NCBI GenBank assembly: GCA_020427005.1
Contig: JAGQOY010000026.1
Span: 1-52,353 of the forward strand
Direction of reading: 5' to 3'
Origin: Planctomycetales bacterium
GTDB taxonomy: Bacteria; Planctomycetota; Planctomycetia; Pirellulales; Pirellulaceae
DNA: 52,353 bases
Under the pieces are notes generated by a model, which saw only the letters and a program-made list of their open reading frames with translations, was not told the origin of the DNA and searched no databases. Below are positions 27,097-36,223 of this stretch, piece after piece; the first letter of the stretch is position 1; each line of letters starts with the position of its first letter. Position numbers and translations under genes: made by a program.

Positions 27097-28446
27097 TTAC
27101 AGAACGCCTTCTTTGGTTCCAGGCGTCGGAATGGGGTAATTTCCGTTGGCATCGGGTTTGACGGGAGCTTCGTCATCGATGGATTTAATGTTGTCAAAAT
27201 CTGCCAATGCTAGGTTACTGTTATAGCATTCATCCCACTTCAGTTCCTTGCCCGAATAAGTTGCCATCCGACCCATGATTGAAGTCATTGTGCTTTCAGC
27301 ACCGTACTTGCCTTCATTGGGAATCTCGCCGGCACGTAGCAGGGCAAACAAGTCCACATGCTCTTCGGCATGACCATTACGTTTGCCGTCGGTCTTCCAA
27401 ACTAGTTTGTCATTGTGATCGTAAATCTTACCGCCACTAATATCACACCAGCCTTTAGTACCATGCGCCCATTCGGAAACTGCGTTCCAGCAATCGGGCT
27501 GATGTCGGCACATACTCAACAAGCGTACACCATTCGCATAGGTATACTCGATCGTATGGTGGTCATAGATTTGACCGGAATCTGGGCCAACGCGAACCTG
27601 ACGCCCACCAGCACCTTGAGCGGTTACCGGGTGACCATCCATCAACCAGTTGATCACATCAAGATTATGAATGTGCTGCTCAACTATGTGATCGCCACAT
27701 AGCCAGTTGAAATAGTACCAATTGCGCAACTGATACTCGATTTCAGTTTGCTGCGGCTGGCGAACTCGCGTCCACACTCCGCCACCATTCCAATAGGCTC
27801 GGCAGAATAGAATGTCACCTATGGCGCCATTCTTTAACTGGTCGATCGTTTCACGGTAGGCAACTTCGTGGTGACGTTGAAGCCCGATTTGAACCGCCAA
27901 GTTCTTTTCTTTGGCCTTTTCAGAGGCTGCAATGACGCGTCGTACTCCCGGTGCATCGGTGGCTACCGGTTTTTCTGCAAACACATGCTTTCCGGCCTCA
28001 ACGGCAGCTTCGAAATGGGTGGGGCGGAATCCAGGAGCCGTAGCTAAGATTACTAGGTCAATATCCGAATCCAGGATTCTCTTGTAACCCTCTAGCCCCG
28101 TGTATCGTGTGTCATCCGTCACATCCACTTTGTCGCCGTGTTCTCCTTTGATCGAACGCAATGACTGCTGAATCCGATCCTCGAAAATATCTGCCATGCA
28201 AGTCAATCGGACATCCCCACCTGTCGTGTCCATGGCTTGATTAGCAGCACCCGTTCCGCGGCCACCGCAGCCCACCAGGCCGATTTTAATGGTGTCAGAT
28301 CCAAATGCGTGTGCGGCGCGAGCCACTGGTAGTGTATTTGCGACTGTCCCCCCCGCCAACAAAAGCGAGGAGCCCTTAATGAAACTGCGACGGCTAGCGC
28401 CTGTGGTCGGGTCAGAAGTCGGTTTTTGTGGGTTGGAGTCTTGCAT
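27097..28446 (-). CDS. Tat-exported Gfo/Idh/MocA family oxidoreductase
   Basis: The protein has 449 residues. It begins with a Tat signal: Arg19-Arg20 in 'GASRRSFIKG' then 'SSLLLAGGTVANTLPVARA'. The dinucleotide fold opens with 'IKIGLVGCGGRGTGAANQA', and 'HVFAEKPVATD' holds the family Glu-Lys-Pro with the catalytic Lys. 'CGDHIVEQHIHNLDVINWL' is the conserved helix with His residues near the substrate. Such proteins oxidise or rearrange sugars with a tightly bound NAD(P), and Planctomycetes export many. ATG 28446 is chosen with AAGGA upstream; a TTG six codons earlier is in frame. It stands alone, with two hairpins after it. Confidence 0.92.
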   Translation of the reverse strand: MQDSNPQKPTSDPTTGASRRSFIKGSSLLLAGGTVANTLPVARAAHAFGSDTIKIGLVGCGGRGTGAANQAMDTTGGDVRLTCMADIFEDRIQQSLRSIKGEHGDKVDVTDDTRYTGLEGYKRILDSDIDLVILATAPGFRPTHFEAAVEAGKHVFAEKPVATDAPGVRRVIAASEKAKEKNLAVQIGLQRHHEVAYRETIDQLKNGAIGDILFCRAYWNGGGVWTRVRQPQQTEIEYQLRNWYYFNWLCGDHIVEQHIHNLDVINWLMDGHPVTAQGAGGRQVRVGPDSGQIYDHHTIEYTYANGVRLLSMCRHQPDCWNAVSEWAHGTKGWCDISGGKIYDHNDKLVWKTDGKRNGHAEEHVDLFALLRAGEIPNEGKYGAESTMTSIMGRMATYSGKELKWDECYNSNLALADFDNIKSIDDEAPVKPDANGNYPIPTPGTKEGVL

Positions 28447-28931
28447 CGTAGCTTCGTCCTTCAATGGAGAATCTCAAAATTGTGATAGTTGGTTCGGCGA
28501 GAATTGCCGAGACCACTGCAAAATCAAATATACCAGAACTGGAAAATGCAACGCACAAAGTTGACCGGCGAAACGGGGTTGCTTCACCCGGGATAAGATC
28601 AAATCAAACTGTGGGAAATAGTTCAACCTTGTGCGTCGGTAGGAGTTTAGGCGGGGAAATCGTCACAGCAGGATAGGCGTTGCTTAAATAGCCCATTTGA
28701 AGCATCCCCCCATATGAAAGTGTGTTTTCGTTGGGAACGAAGCTTGCGCAAACAACCTAAATCCATCCACAGTGTGAATCAGGATACCCGTAGAGTCCCT
28801 TATTTTCAACCTGCAATTGAATTGCCAGGCTGGGAAAGTTGCTGGAATTTCGCTCACAGTAACGCAACGGCGGAAAAACATCCATTGCGATAAATGGATT
28901 CCTTGACATTCGGTGATATTCAGCAGTTGGC
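28447..28931. other. Gap between the Gfo/Idh gene and the 727-residue protein gene
   Basis: I see no gene here. A short open frame on the minus strand (28684-28881) has no family motif or ribosome site. The only clear element is the terminator hairpin at 28880-28899. Confidence 0.5.
28880..28899 (-). terminator. Intrinsic terminator of the 727-residue protein gene
   Basis: Read on the minus strand, ATCCATT and AATGGAT form a 7-bp stem with a 6-base loop, followed by GTTTTTCC. It lies 32 bp past the stop codon at 28932. Confidence 0.55.
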
Positions 28932-31115
28932 CTACTGTTCAACCCAAATCCAACGGGAAACTGTTTCGCCGCCCGTCTGGATTTGAACTGTGGTTGCTGC
29001 CTTACCAATTGAGGCGAAACAGTCCCAAATCTGCAGCAAATCGTTTCCAGTCGGTGCGGGAAGCATACCACCAAAATCACCCACTGGTTCATTCAGTTCG
29101 AAGTTCAAAGAAATACCATACTCCAGCCAGGGACGCACAGCACTAAAGAAAGCCGCGAAATCTACCAGACTCATCATGGCAGTTGGGGAATTGGCTTGCA
29201 TCCAAGCAGGTCGAGTAGTCAATACTCGGGAATTTGCCAAATCCGCCAGATGTCGCTCAGAATATCCGAGTAACACCAACTCGTCCGTTACCAAAAGTTG
29301 GGGTGCAAAACCATCCAACGGTACAGCATCATTTAACTCTCGATAGAAATAGCTGGTTCCTCTCGCAGTCTCAGCTTCCATGGGGCGGGGGATCGAATAT
29401 TCAGCCGGAATGGCACTGGGCTCTAGCTCACGCACCAACTCGACAACACGATCAAATACTCGATATAGCTCGTCGCAACCCGACAAAAACAGTTCGCGGT
29501 CCCTCAATTTCCAGACCACGGAAAGTTCAGGTAACGGTAATGGCCGCGAGGGCGGCGGCATATCTGGAAGCTCAGGTAACATCCAGTTGGCAGCAATAGC
29601 AACTAATGCTTCATGTTCATCCATAGCTGGTCCGATCTTGTTTCGCAGGATTGAAACGGCATCAACAAGTATGGGCCAGCCGGTTTCGAGAGTCTTCAAC
29701 ATCGATTCTCGATCACGGTCATTTTTTTCACCCAGCTCTATGATCCGGCGAATGTGCGCTGGTCCATGTTCCAACAAGTAGTCGCAGATTTCGTCTACCT
29801 GTTCCGCTGGACGTTGTTTGGCAGTCCAAAGAAGGATGGGATTAGTTCCAGCGTGACGAAGTAGGCTCAACGGAGTAGCGTTCTCCATCAACGGGTTTGA
29901 TGACCAGTTATAAGCATATCCTTCAAATCCACCGTTGACTCGATAGCTGTATGACAAAGCATCGCCCCAGGCCGGGACCAGGGCTTGGATCTGATCGTCT
30001 AGCCATGCTGCATCTCGTTCGATGTCAGCTTTCCATGCATCCAAATCGACTTCACTGTCATTCGCTTCTACAGCAACATCCATCAAGCCAGACAACTGGT
30101 GGTAAAGATTAGTAAAATAGTTACCCAAATTTGCATTGTATTGACTTTCCTGCCATTCAGCCGAAGCAAAAGAAATGCCACGCAATGCTTCGGGTTCGTT
30201 AGCTCGAAGAACTTCTAGACTTGGATGCTGCATTAGAGAGCTTTCGACTGTGCCGAATGTTTGGATGACATCCGATCGTTCAGATAGGGTCAATAGCACG
30301 CAGCCCTGATTGACACCCACCGCAATTGAAATGGAACGGTCTTTCAGCTTTTCCGTGAGGGTCTCAAGCATTCCCGAGTCATCTTCTTCAAACGCTTCGG
30401 CCGGGATGAGAGATGTATCTAAAGTAAATGCCAGAGCTTGACCATCATCAAAATCAGCCCGACGCAATTTTTGAATAAACGGTCGCGCTTCCTCTGCAGC
30501 ACCGATACCGTAACGCAAGAATGCCTCTAGAGTGTCCAGTTGGTTACGAAAATCCGCAGTATCCTGCAAACGAAATCCAATTACCAATGTAGGAATCGTT
30601 AATTCCTCGATTGCCGATACCACCATGGGAATTGCCGCATCGGGACCTAATTCGGCAACAGATGACATCTTTGATTGAAAGGCCATAAGCCCTTCTATGG
30701 CTTCACACCAATCATGTTCTCCGTAGATAAACATCTCATCCGTGAGCATTTCTTTCGATACTCGGATCAAATCCTGAGCAATGGGCGACTGGATTTGAAT
30801 TTTGGCCTGAGCAATCGGACCTGGAGCGGTCTCCCAAAGCCGTTCCACCTCAGCCTCAAGGTTCTTCACATAGGGAACGGCCCGGATGCGCGTGACCAAC
30901 TTCCCGGTCAGGAAATCGTTCCATGCATCCTGCAGATTCGGAGAGCTAATAGCAAAAGCTGCGTTCTGGGGAATCAAGCCTAACGCGGTATCCGATAACT
31001 TGTCGGACTGAGCTTTCGCTAGCGTTCCTGAAAATAACACCGGACCTGAAATTAAGATGAAGCTTCCAATAAATAAGAGTGTACGGCGACAACCTGCCGT
31101 TCTATGAAAAAACAT
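28932..31115 (-). CDS. Large exported protein of unknown function
   Basis: The protein has 727 residues. A signal peptide covers about 1-36 ('RTLLFIGSFILISGPVLFSG', ending near 'LAKAQS'). The rest is soluble, with long acidic helices ('LEAEVERLWETAPGPIAQAK', 'LDTLEAFLRYGIGAAEEARP') alternating with short strands, and no enzymatic motif that I can name. 'IPQNAAFAISSPNLQDAWND' near the start and 'ELVLLGYSERHLADLANS' near the end resemble Planctomycetes proteins that repeat a 'value of the object is/is not held' strand pattern, close in style to DUF3352, but this is weak. AGGAGA eight bases before the ATG supports the start, and a terminator follows. It appears to be a single-gene unit. Confidence 0.75.
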   Translation of the reverse strand: MFFHRTAGCRRTLLFIGSFILISGPVLFSGTLAKAQSDKLSDTALGLIPQNAAFAISSPNLQDAWNDFLTGKLVTRIRAVPYVKNLEAEVERLWETAPGPIAQAKIQIQSPIAQDLIRVSKEMLTDEMFIYGEHDWCEAIEGLMAFQSKMSSVAELGPDAAIPMVVSAIEELTIPTLVIGFRLQDTADFRNQLDTLEAFLRYGIGAAEEARPFIQKLRRADFDDGQALAFTLDTSLIPAEAFEEDDSGMLETLTEKLKDRSISIAVGVNQGCVLLTLSERSDVIQTFGTVESSLMQHPSLEVLRANEPEALRGISFASAEWQESQYNANLGNYFTNLYHQLSGLMDVAVEANDSEVDLDAWKADIERDAAWLDDQIQALVPAWGDALSYSYRVNGGFEGYAYNWSSNPLMENATPLSLLRHAGTNPILLWTAKQRPAEQVDEICDYLLEHGPAHIRRIIELGEKNDRDRESMLKTLETGWPILVDAVSILRNKIGPAMDEHEALVAIAANWMLPELPDMPPPSRPLPLPELSVVWKLRDRELFLSGCDELYRVFDRVVELVRELEPSAIPAEYSIPRPMEAETARGTSYFYRELNDAVPLDGFAPQLLVTDELVLLGYSERHLADLANSRVLTTRPAWMQANSPTAMMSLVDFAAFFSAVRPWLEYGISLNFELNEPVGDFGGMLPAPTGNDLLQIWDCFASIGKAATTVQIQTGGETVSRWIWVEQ

Positions 31116-31568
31116 TGCTGTTGATCTCCTGTAAATATCGGCTTTCCCGGATCATTTGTGCCGGACGTTAAATTACACTGATAAGCGAAGTTGTTTGCAA
31201 ATCTTTACGCACCGGGATTGTAAAACTTTTTTCGTCCGCGGGACGTATGGGCCCAGTTTCCAATTTGTGAGCAAAATACCCAGCGCTGTACAGATTATCA
31301 GATTCCACCGAATTGTGACTACACCTATTCGAAATTGGCACGTTAATCTTGCGACAAGATCGGGAGTGATTGAACAAAAAGCTACTGCACGATCAGCTAT
31401 TCCCGGCTCGCACCGGAGATCGGGACCAAAAGGTTGAGCCAAGCACCTGCATGTAAAAAATTTACGGTAGCAACGCTCGATGCTTGGCGAAGTCTGAAGT
31501 TACCCAGTTGGAAATTCCAAAAAGTACAAAGAATCCTTCGTTACTTGAAATGCACCGTGGAGTATGAG
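31116..31568. other. Divergent gap upstream of the tricorn-like gene
   Basis: It separates two genes that diverge, so promoters for both must lie here. I could not place any with confidence. The open frame continues upstream of 31569 to 31434, but without a ribosome site, and the signal peptide begins at 31569. Confidence 0.45.
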
Positions 31569-34500
31569 ATGAAGAGCATATGTTGGATTGCACTTCTGGC
31601 GACAGGTTTTTGGATAGGGCCCACGTTCGGGCAAGGGCTCGAATCGATACCCATACGCTTGGCATCCGACCCAGCGCTGTCGCCCAGTGGTGACCAAATA
31701 CTGTTCACATGGCGAGGTGATATTTGGCACAGTCGCGTCGATGGAACGGAGCTTACTCGGCTTACGAACCATGATGCAGATGAACGGCAGGCCCTCTATT
31801 CGCCGGACGGCAAGAAAATCGCCTTCATCAGCGACCGAACAGGATCCGACCAGATTTTCATTATGAATGCAAATGGCTCGGACGTGCAGCAAGTCACTTT
31901 TCATTCAGCCGGTTATTCGATCGCTGATTGGTTCCCGGACGGTCAATCCATCTTAGCACTCGGTCAGCGCGATCATTATCATCGTGACGCTGAGCGCTTA
32001 ATCAAGATATCGCTGTCCTCCAGACAACCAGAAAAGATCTTAATTGATGCCACGATTGAAAACGCAAAGCTTTCGGCGGATGGAAAACAAGTGCTGTTCA
32101 CACGCGAAGGAGAACGTTGGTGGCGTAAAGGCTATCAAGGAGAACGCGCAGCCCAAATCTGGCGCCTCGATTTAGAAACATTGTCATTCGAAGAATTGCT
32201 GCACGAGGGAGTCGAATGCCTGTGGCCCCTTTGGCTCCCCAACGCCCAGGGGTTTTACTTTACAAAGGGTAGGCCGGAAGGGTTCGAGCTTTGGCGTTAT
32301 CGTTTTTCAAGAAACAGTAGCAAACCTGCTAAACAAAACCGAGTCTACGGATTCAAAGAAGACTCGATCGTATTTCCAGCAATATCTCGGGACGGGACGA
32401 CAATTGTTTTTCGACATCTTTTTGATTTATACGTATTGGATCTAAAAAACAAATCGCCTCAACCACACAAAATCCCACTGTCCGTCCACTCCGATATTGA
32501 ACTTCCTTTGGCAGAGATGCGTCGGGAGCTTTCTTCGGCAGATGATGTAGCGTTTTCCGATGATGGTCTCGAAATTGCCATGGCTGTAGGCGGCGACATC
32601 TGGGTGATGGATACAAAACTACGCGAACCGCGACGAATCACCCGTACAGCGGGATACGAAGACGATATTCAGTTTGCTCCGGATGGTCAAAGTCTGTGGT
32701 TTACCTCGGTTATCGATGGTCAGGTTGACATTTGGAAAGCGATTCGCAAGTCACCTGACAAATATTGGTGGCAGAACAGTGAATTTGAGTTATCACAGAT
32801 TACGCACGATCAAAACGCAGAACAGAATTTGCGTTTTTCGTCGGATGGTTCTCATCTATTCTATCAACAAAGTCGTGAAGATCTGGTGGTTAGAAATCTG
32901 GAATCCGGCGATGTGAAGACGTTGGTACACGGATTCAGCGAAATCGACTATGACATTTCCAAAGATGGTGCATGGCTGGCATACGCGTTAGAAAATGAAG
33001 ACTTTAACAGCGAGATTTGGTTGACTCGAATCGATGGAACCACAGCTCCCGTCAATGTGTCTCGTCACCCGGACAACGATGGCAACCCGGTGTTCTCTCC
33101 CGACGGCAAAATCCTAGCCTTCACTGGGCGTCGAGTGGATAGCGAAGTAGATATCTACTATGTGTATTTGCAACAAGAGCAACATGACGAAACGTCCCGC
33201 GATAGATTATTGCAGGAAGCGATCGAGTTGATGAACAAGAAGAGAAGTGGCAATACAGACGAAAAGAATTCATCTTCAGAAAAGAAACATGCAGAATCTG
33301 ACATAGCAGCGGACTCTGAAAGCGAGACTGAGAAACAAGAAACCAAATCTGATAAGAAGCTGCCCGAGATTACCGTGGACTTGGAAGGCATTCACGAACG
33401 ATTGCGGCAAATCTCGATCGCCAACAGTTTTGAAGGCAGCCTCCTGTTTTCTCCCGACAGTAAGAAACTGGCTTTCACTGCAACCGTGGATGGCAAACGA
33501 GGTTGGTATACGGTTGAATTTCCAAGCAAACTAACACCTCAATTTTTGTCGTCGTCGACTGGCAGTCGGGCAAGGTGGTCCAAAGAGTCAGGTGGCATAC
33601 TACTCTTGCGTGACGGACTGCCATCGAAAGTGGATGACAACGGAAAGCTCGAGGCCTACAGTTTCCAAGTTGCTCAGGATACATCGCGATCGGACTGGTT
33701 GCGAGTCGGTTTCGAAAAAGCATGGTTGGTCATGCGCGAAGCTTGGTACGATGCTCGATTTAACAACCGTAACTGGGACGGGGTGCGAAGAAAATACGTG
33801 GAAGCAGCTGCTCAAATGCACGACCCGAGTTCATTAGGCACTGTCATAGAATTAATGTTGGGTGAATTGAATGGCTCGCATCTTGGCTTTACTGCCTCAG
33901 ATGCAAGACGCGATATTCAGCGAGATGGCTGGGCAGATGAAACTGCTCATTTGGGAGTCCGTTTTGATGACGTTTATCCTGGTCCGGGCCTGCGAGTAAG
34001 AGACACGCTTATTGATGGACCCGCCGATAAAAAAACCAGCAAGCTGGGTGCAGGAGATGTTGTGCTTGAAATTGACGGCCACACAGTGGACCCGAGCCTA
34101 GACCTCACAACCATCCTCAATGGTCGACTGGATCGCGATATTGTGCTTAAAGTCCAGCGGCAAGGAACTGAACAGAAGCAAGAAGAAATTACGATACGCC
34201 CTATTAGTTTTTCGCGGGCTAGAGGTCTGCTATACGAAAACTGGTTGCAACATAATCGTGCTGAGGTGGATCGGTTGAGTAATCACCGCTTGGGTTACTT
34301 GCACATTCGCGCAATGGATATGAGTAGTTTCTATGAATTCGAAAGACAGCTATACAGCGTTGGTTATGGGCGCGAAGGACTGATAATCGACGTCCGGGAT
34401 AATGGCGGTGGATCTACGACCGACCTGCTCCTCACAGCTTTGACACAACCACAACATGCCATAACTATCCCACGCGGTGGGCAACCCGGATATCCGCAAG

Positions 34501-34910
34501 ACAGAATGGTGTTCGCCTCATGGAATAAACCGATCATCGTGCTCTGCAATCAAAACAGTTACAGCAATGCAGAGATTTTTTCACATGCCATACAGAGCTT
34601 AGGGCGTGGTAAGGTGGTGGGAGTACAAACTGCCGGTGGAGTAGTCAGTACTGGTGCTGCCCGTGTAAACGATGTCGGAACCATTCGCGTTCCCTTTCGG
34701 GGATGGTTCCTCTCGAAAAACGGTCAGGACATGGAACGAAACGGTTGCCTGCCGGATGTCATTCTGTGGCCAAAGCCTGGCGAGTTGCCAAAGGGCATCG
34801 ACCAGCAACTAGAATTGGCTACTAAGTTGCTGATGGAAGACATCGAGCAACCGCAAGAACATCCGTCGCAAATATACGCGTCAGAACGCGATTTGAAATC
34901 TGCGGATTAG
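31569..34910 (+). CDS. Tricorn-like S41 protease with propeller and PDZ domains
   Basis: The protein has 1113 residues. After a signal peptide (1-21, 'ICWIALLATGFWIGPTFG') come WD40-like TolB propeller blades across about 25-650 ('SPDGKKIAFISDRTGSDQIF', 'FAPDGQSLWFTS', 'FSPDGKILAFTGRR'). A highly charged linker follows (about 560-610, rich in Lys, Glu and Ser), then a tricorn core helix ('WLVMREAWYDARFNNRNWDG') and a PDZ domain ('LGAGDVVLEIDGHTVDP'). The S41 catalytic domain shows 'LIIDVRDNGGGSTTDLLL' and nucleophile Ser999 in 'NSYSNAEIFSHAI'. Tricorn enzymes cut peptides to small fragments; the signal peptide places this one in the periplasm. The first 45 codons of the longer frame were rejected in favour of ATG 31569 with GGAG upstream. 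Confidence 0.92.
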   Translation: MKSICWIALLATGFWIGPTFGQGLESIPIRLASDPALSPSGDQILFTWRGDIWHSRVDGTELTRLTNHDADERQALYSPDGKKIAFISDRTGSDQIFIMNANGSDVQQVTFHSAGYSIADWFPDGQSILALGQRDHYHRDAERLIKISLSSRQPEKILIDATIENAKLSADGKQVLFTREGERWWRKGYQGERAAQIWRLDLETLSFEELLHEGVECLWPLWLPNAQGFYFTKGRPEGFELWRYRFSRNSSKPAKQNRVYGFKEDSIVFPAISRDGTTIVFRHLFDLYVLDLKNKSPQPHKIPLSVHSDIELPLAEMRRELSSADDVAFSDDGLEIAMAVGGDIWVMDTKLREPRRITRTAGYEDDIQFAPDGQSLWFTSVIDGQVDIWKAIRKSPDKYWWQNSEFELSQITHDQNAEQNLRFSSDGSHLFYQQSREDLVVRNLESGDVKTLVHGFSEIDYDISKDGAWLAYALENEDFNSEIWLTRIDGTTAPVNVSRHPDNDGNPVFSPDGKILAFTGRRVDSEVDIYYVYLQQEQHDETSRDRLLQEAIELMNKKRSGNTDEKNSSSEKKHAESDIAADSESETEKQETKSDKKLPEITVDLEGIHERLRQISIANSFEGSLLFSPDSKKLAFTATVDGKRGWYTVEFPSKLTPQFLSSSTGSRARWSKESGGILLLRDGLPSKVDDNGKLEAYSFQVAQDTSRSDWLRVGFEKAWLVMREAWYDARFNNRNWDGVRRKYVEAAAQMHDPSSLGTVIELMLGELNGSHLGFTASDARRDIQRDGWADETAHLGVRFDDVYPGPGLRVRDTLIDGPADKKTSKLGAGDVVLEIDGHTVDPSLDLTTILNGRLDRDIVLKVQRQGTEQKQEEITIRPISFSRARGLLYENWLQHNRAEVDRLSNHRLGYLHIRAMDMSSFYEFERQLYSVGYGREGLIIDVRDNGGGSTTDLLLTALTQPQHAITIPRGGQPGYPQDRMVFASWNKPIIVLCNQNSYSNAEIFSHAIQSLGRGKVVGVQTAGGVVSTGAARVNDVGTIRVPFRGWFLSKNGQDMERNGCLPDVILWPKPGELPKGIDQQLELATKLLMEDIEQPQEHPSQIYASERDLKSAD

Positions 34911-34952
34911 TCTGCCGCGGAGCCAACTGTTCAAGTCGAGCTGTCAACCGAT

Positions 34953-35816
34953 TTAGCCATTGTTCCTTGCACCTTGGTGAAGAGGTTGGATCACATGTTG
35001 CCATATCCCACCACCCAAGATTGCCCCAAGGCAAGGAGCCATGATGTATACGGTAATCCAACTCAAATCAGCAGGGAGCGCAATAAATCCCCATCCCACG
35101 AGGGCAGAAAACAACCTCGGCGCAAAATCTCTTGCCGGGTTAAAACAGGCTTGAGTCAATGGGCCAATTACTGATATCAATGCAGCAACCGTTAGGCCGA
35201 TGAAAATTGGCACTGCCTCTGACGCCGGACGACCTTTGTTTTGATTGCTAGTGACTGCAAAGACGACAAAACCCAGCACGGTCGTACCAAAAAGTTCGGC
35301 GAGGAAGGCTAATCCATGTGGCACTTGTGTGCGCAGCTGAAGATGCTCCTCGCTCGAGTAAGGCGTTGTGCCAGATGCCAGTCCACCAGGATTTGGGAAA
35401 AACTCACCGTAACAACAGGCGGTGATTTCACTGCCAACCTCCCCACGCACTACTTGTTTTTGGAGTTCCACGCGTTCTAGTTGAGGTGCAAACAGCAGGT
35501 AAAGGCAGGCCGCCGCAAGAAAGGCTCCTGACAATTGCCCACTCACATACGTAGGTAATTTGTTTGGCGATAATTTCCCATAGACAGTCATCGCCAGGGA
35601 GATCGCGGGATTCAAATGCGCTCCACTTACGGCGCCCACCGCGTAGATCGCAAGCATAATGGCAATTCCCCAAACCACCGCTACTTGCCATACGCCCTGC
35701 TGGGCACTCATTAGAACTGCGGTATGTACAGAGCCCAAGCCAAAGAAAACCAGGATAAATGTTCCGACGAGCTCAGCGACAAAAAATTGCAGAAAACGAT
35801 TGTCTTGTAGTGGCAA
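34953..35816 (-). CDS. Aquaglyceroporin (MIP family)
   Basis: The protein has 287 residues with six predicted membrane helices and the two half-helix motifs: 'GAHLNPAISLA' (NPA 69-71) and 'ACFNPARDFAPR' near 227-231. The Asp after the second NPAR is the marker of glycerol-conducting GlpF-like channels rather than water-only aquaporins. The E loop region 'VVRGEVGSEITACCYGEFF' is a longer extracellular loop than usual, with two adjacent Cys. The start is TTG 35816 with GGAGAAGGA just before it; the ATG at 35820 is out of frame. It is the last gene of a three-gene minus-strand run with a small membrane protein and the PVC-type dehydrogenase, so it may let in glycerol or a polyol. That link is inference. 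Confidence 0.92.
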   Translation of the reverse strand: MPLQDNRFLQFFVAELVGTFILVFFGLGSVHTAVLMSAQQGVWQVAVVWGIAIMLAIYAVGAVSGAHLNPAISLAMTVYGKLSPNKLPTYVSGQLSGAFLAAACLYLLFAPQLERVELQKQVVRGEVGSEITACCYGEFFPNPGGLASGTTPYSSEEHLQLRTQVPHGLAFLAELFGTTVLGFVVFAVTSNQNKGRPASEAVPIFIGLTVAALISVIGPLTQACFNPARDFAPRLFSALVGWGFIALPADLSWITVYIMAPCLGAILGGGIWQHVIQPLHQGARNNG

Positions 35817-35855
35817 GCATCCTTCTCCATCTACTTTGCCGGAGTAATCCCAAAA

Positions 35856-36176
35856 TCAAACTGCGTGTGGGGCGCCGTGTCTAAGCACGAAAAACATCAG
35901 CTGCGCGATCAAGTTAAGAGCTGTACCGGCACCTATCAACTCGTATGCCTGTCGATAAGCAGCCCTTCCATTTCGAGTTAGGTTGGAGGGGCCAAAACTG
36001 AACCAAGTGCCGCGCAGGAACATCTCGGACTTTGCATAAGCAAGCAATACCATCCCCGCAACATAACAAATGAATGATCCGCTCAAGGCTATCATGGGAG
36101 CGAATAGGATCAACATCAGCAACCAAAGCAGCATAGGTCCAAATACAAACAGCAAGTTGAACTCTGGTCTGCGCAT
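35856..36176 (-). CDS. Small membrane protein of unknown function
   Basis: The protein has 106 residues from ATG 36176; a GTG at 36224 is in frame but weaker. Three hydrophobic stretches ('LLFVFGPMLLWLLMLILFA', 'SGSFICYVAGMVLLAYA', 'GTALNLIAQLMFFVL') give a compact membrane protein. Between the second and third is a polar loop with 'FLRGTWFSFGPSNLTRNGRA'. No family is recognised. It lies 47 bp behind the PVC-type dehydrogenase gene and 39 bp ahead of the aquaglyceroporin gene on the same strand, so it is probably part of their operon. Confidence 0.65.
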   Translation of the reverse strand: MRRPEFNLLFVFGPMLLWLLMLILFAPMIALSGSFICYVAGMVLLAYAKSEMFLRGTWFSFGPSNLTRNGRAAYRQAYELIGAGTALNLIAQLMFFVLRHGAPHAV

Positions 36177-36223
36177 CGAGTTACCTGCGGTAAGAATCAC
36201 CCTTTTCACAATCTTAAGACACA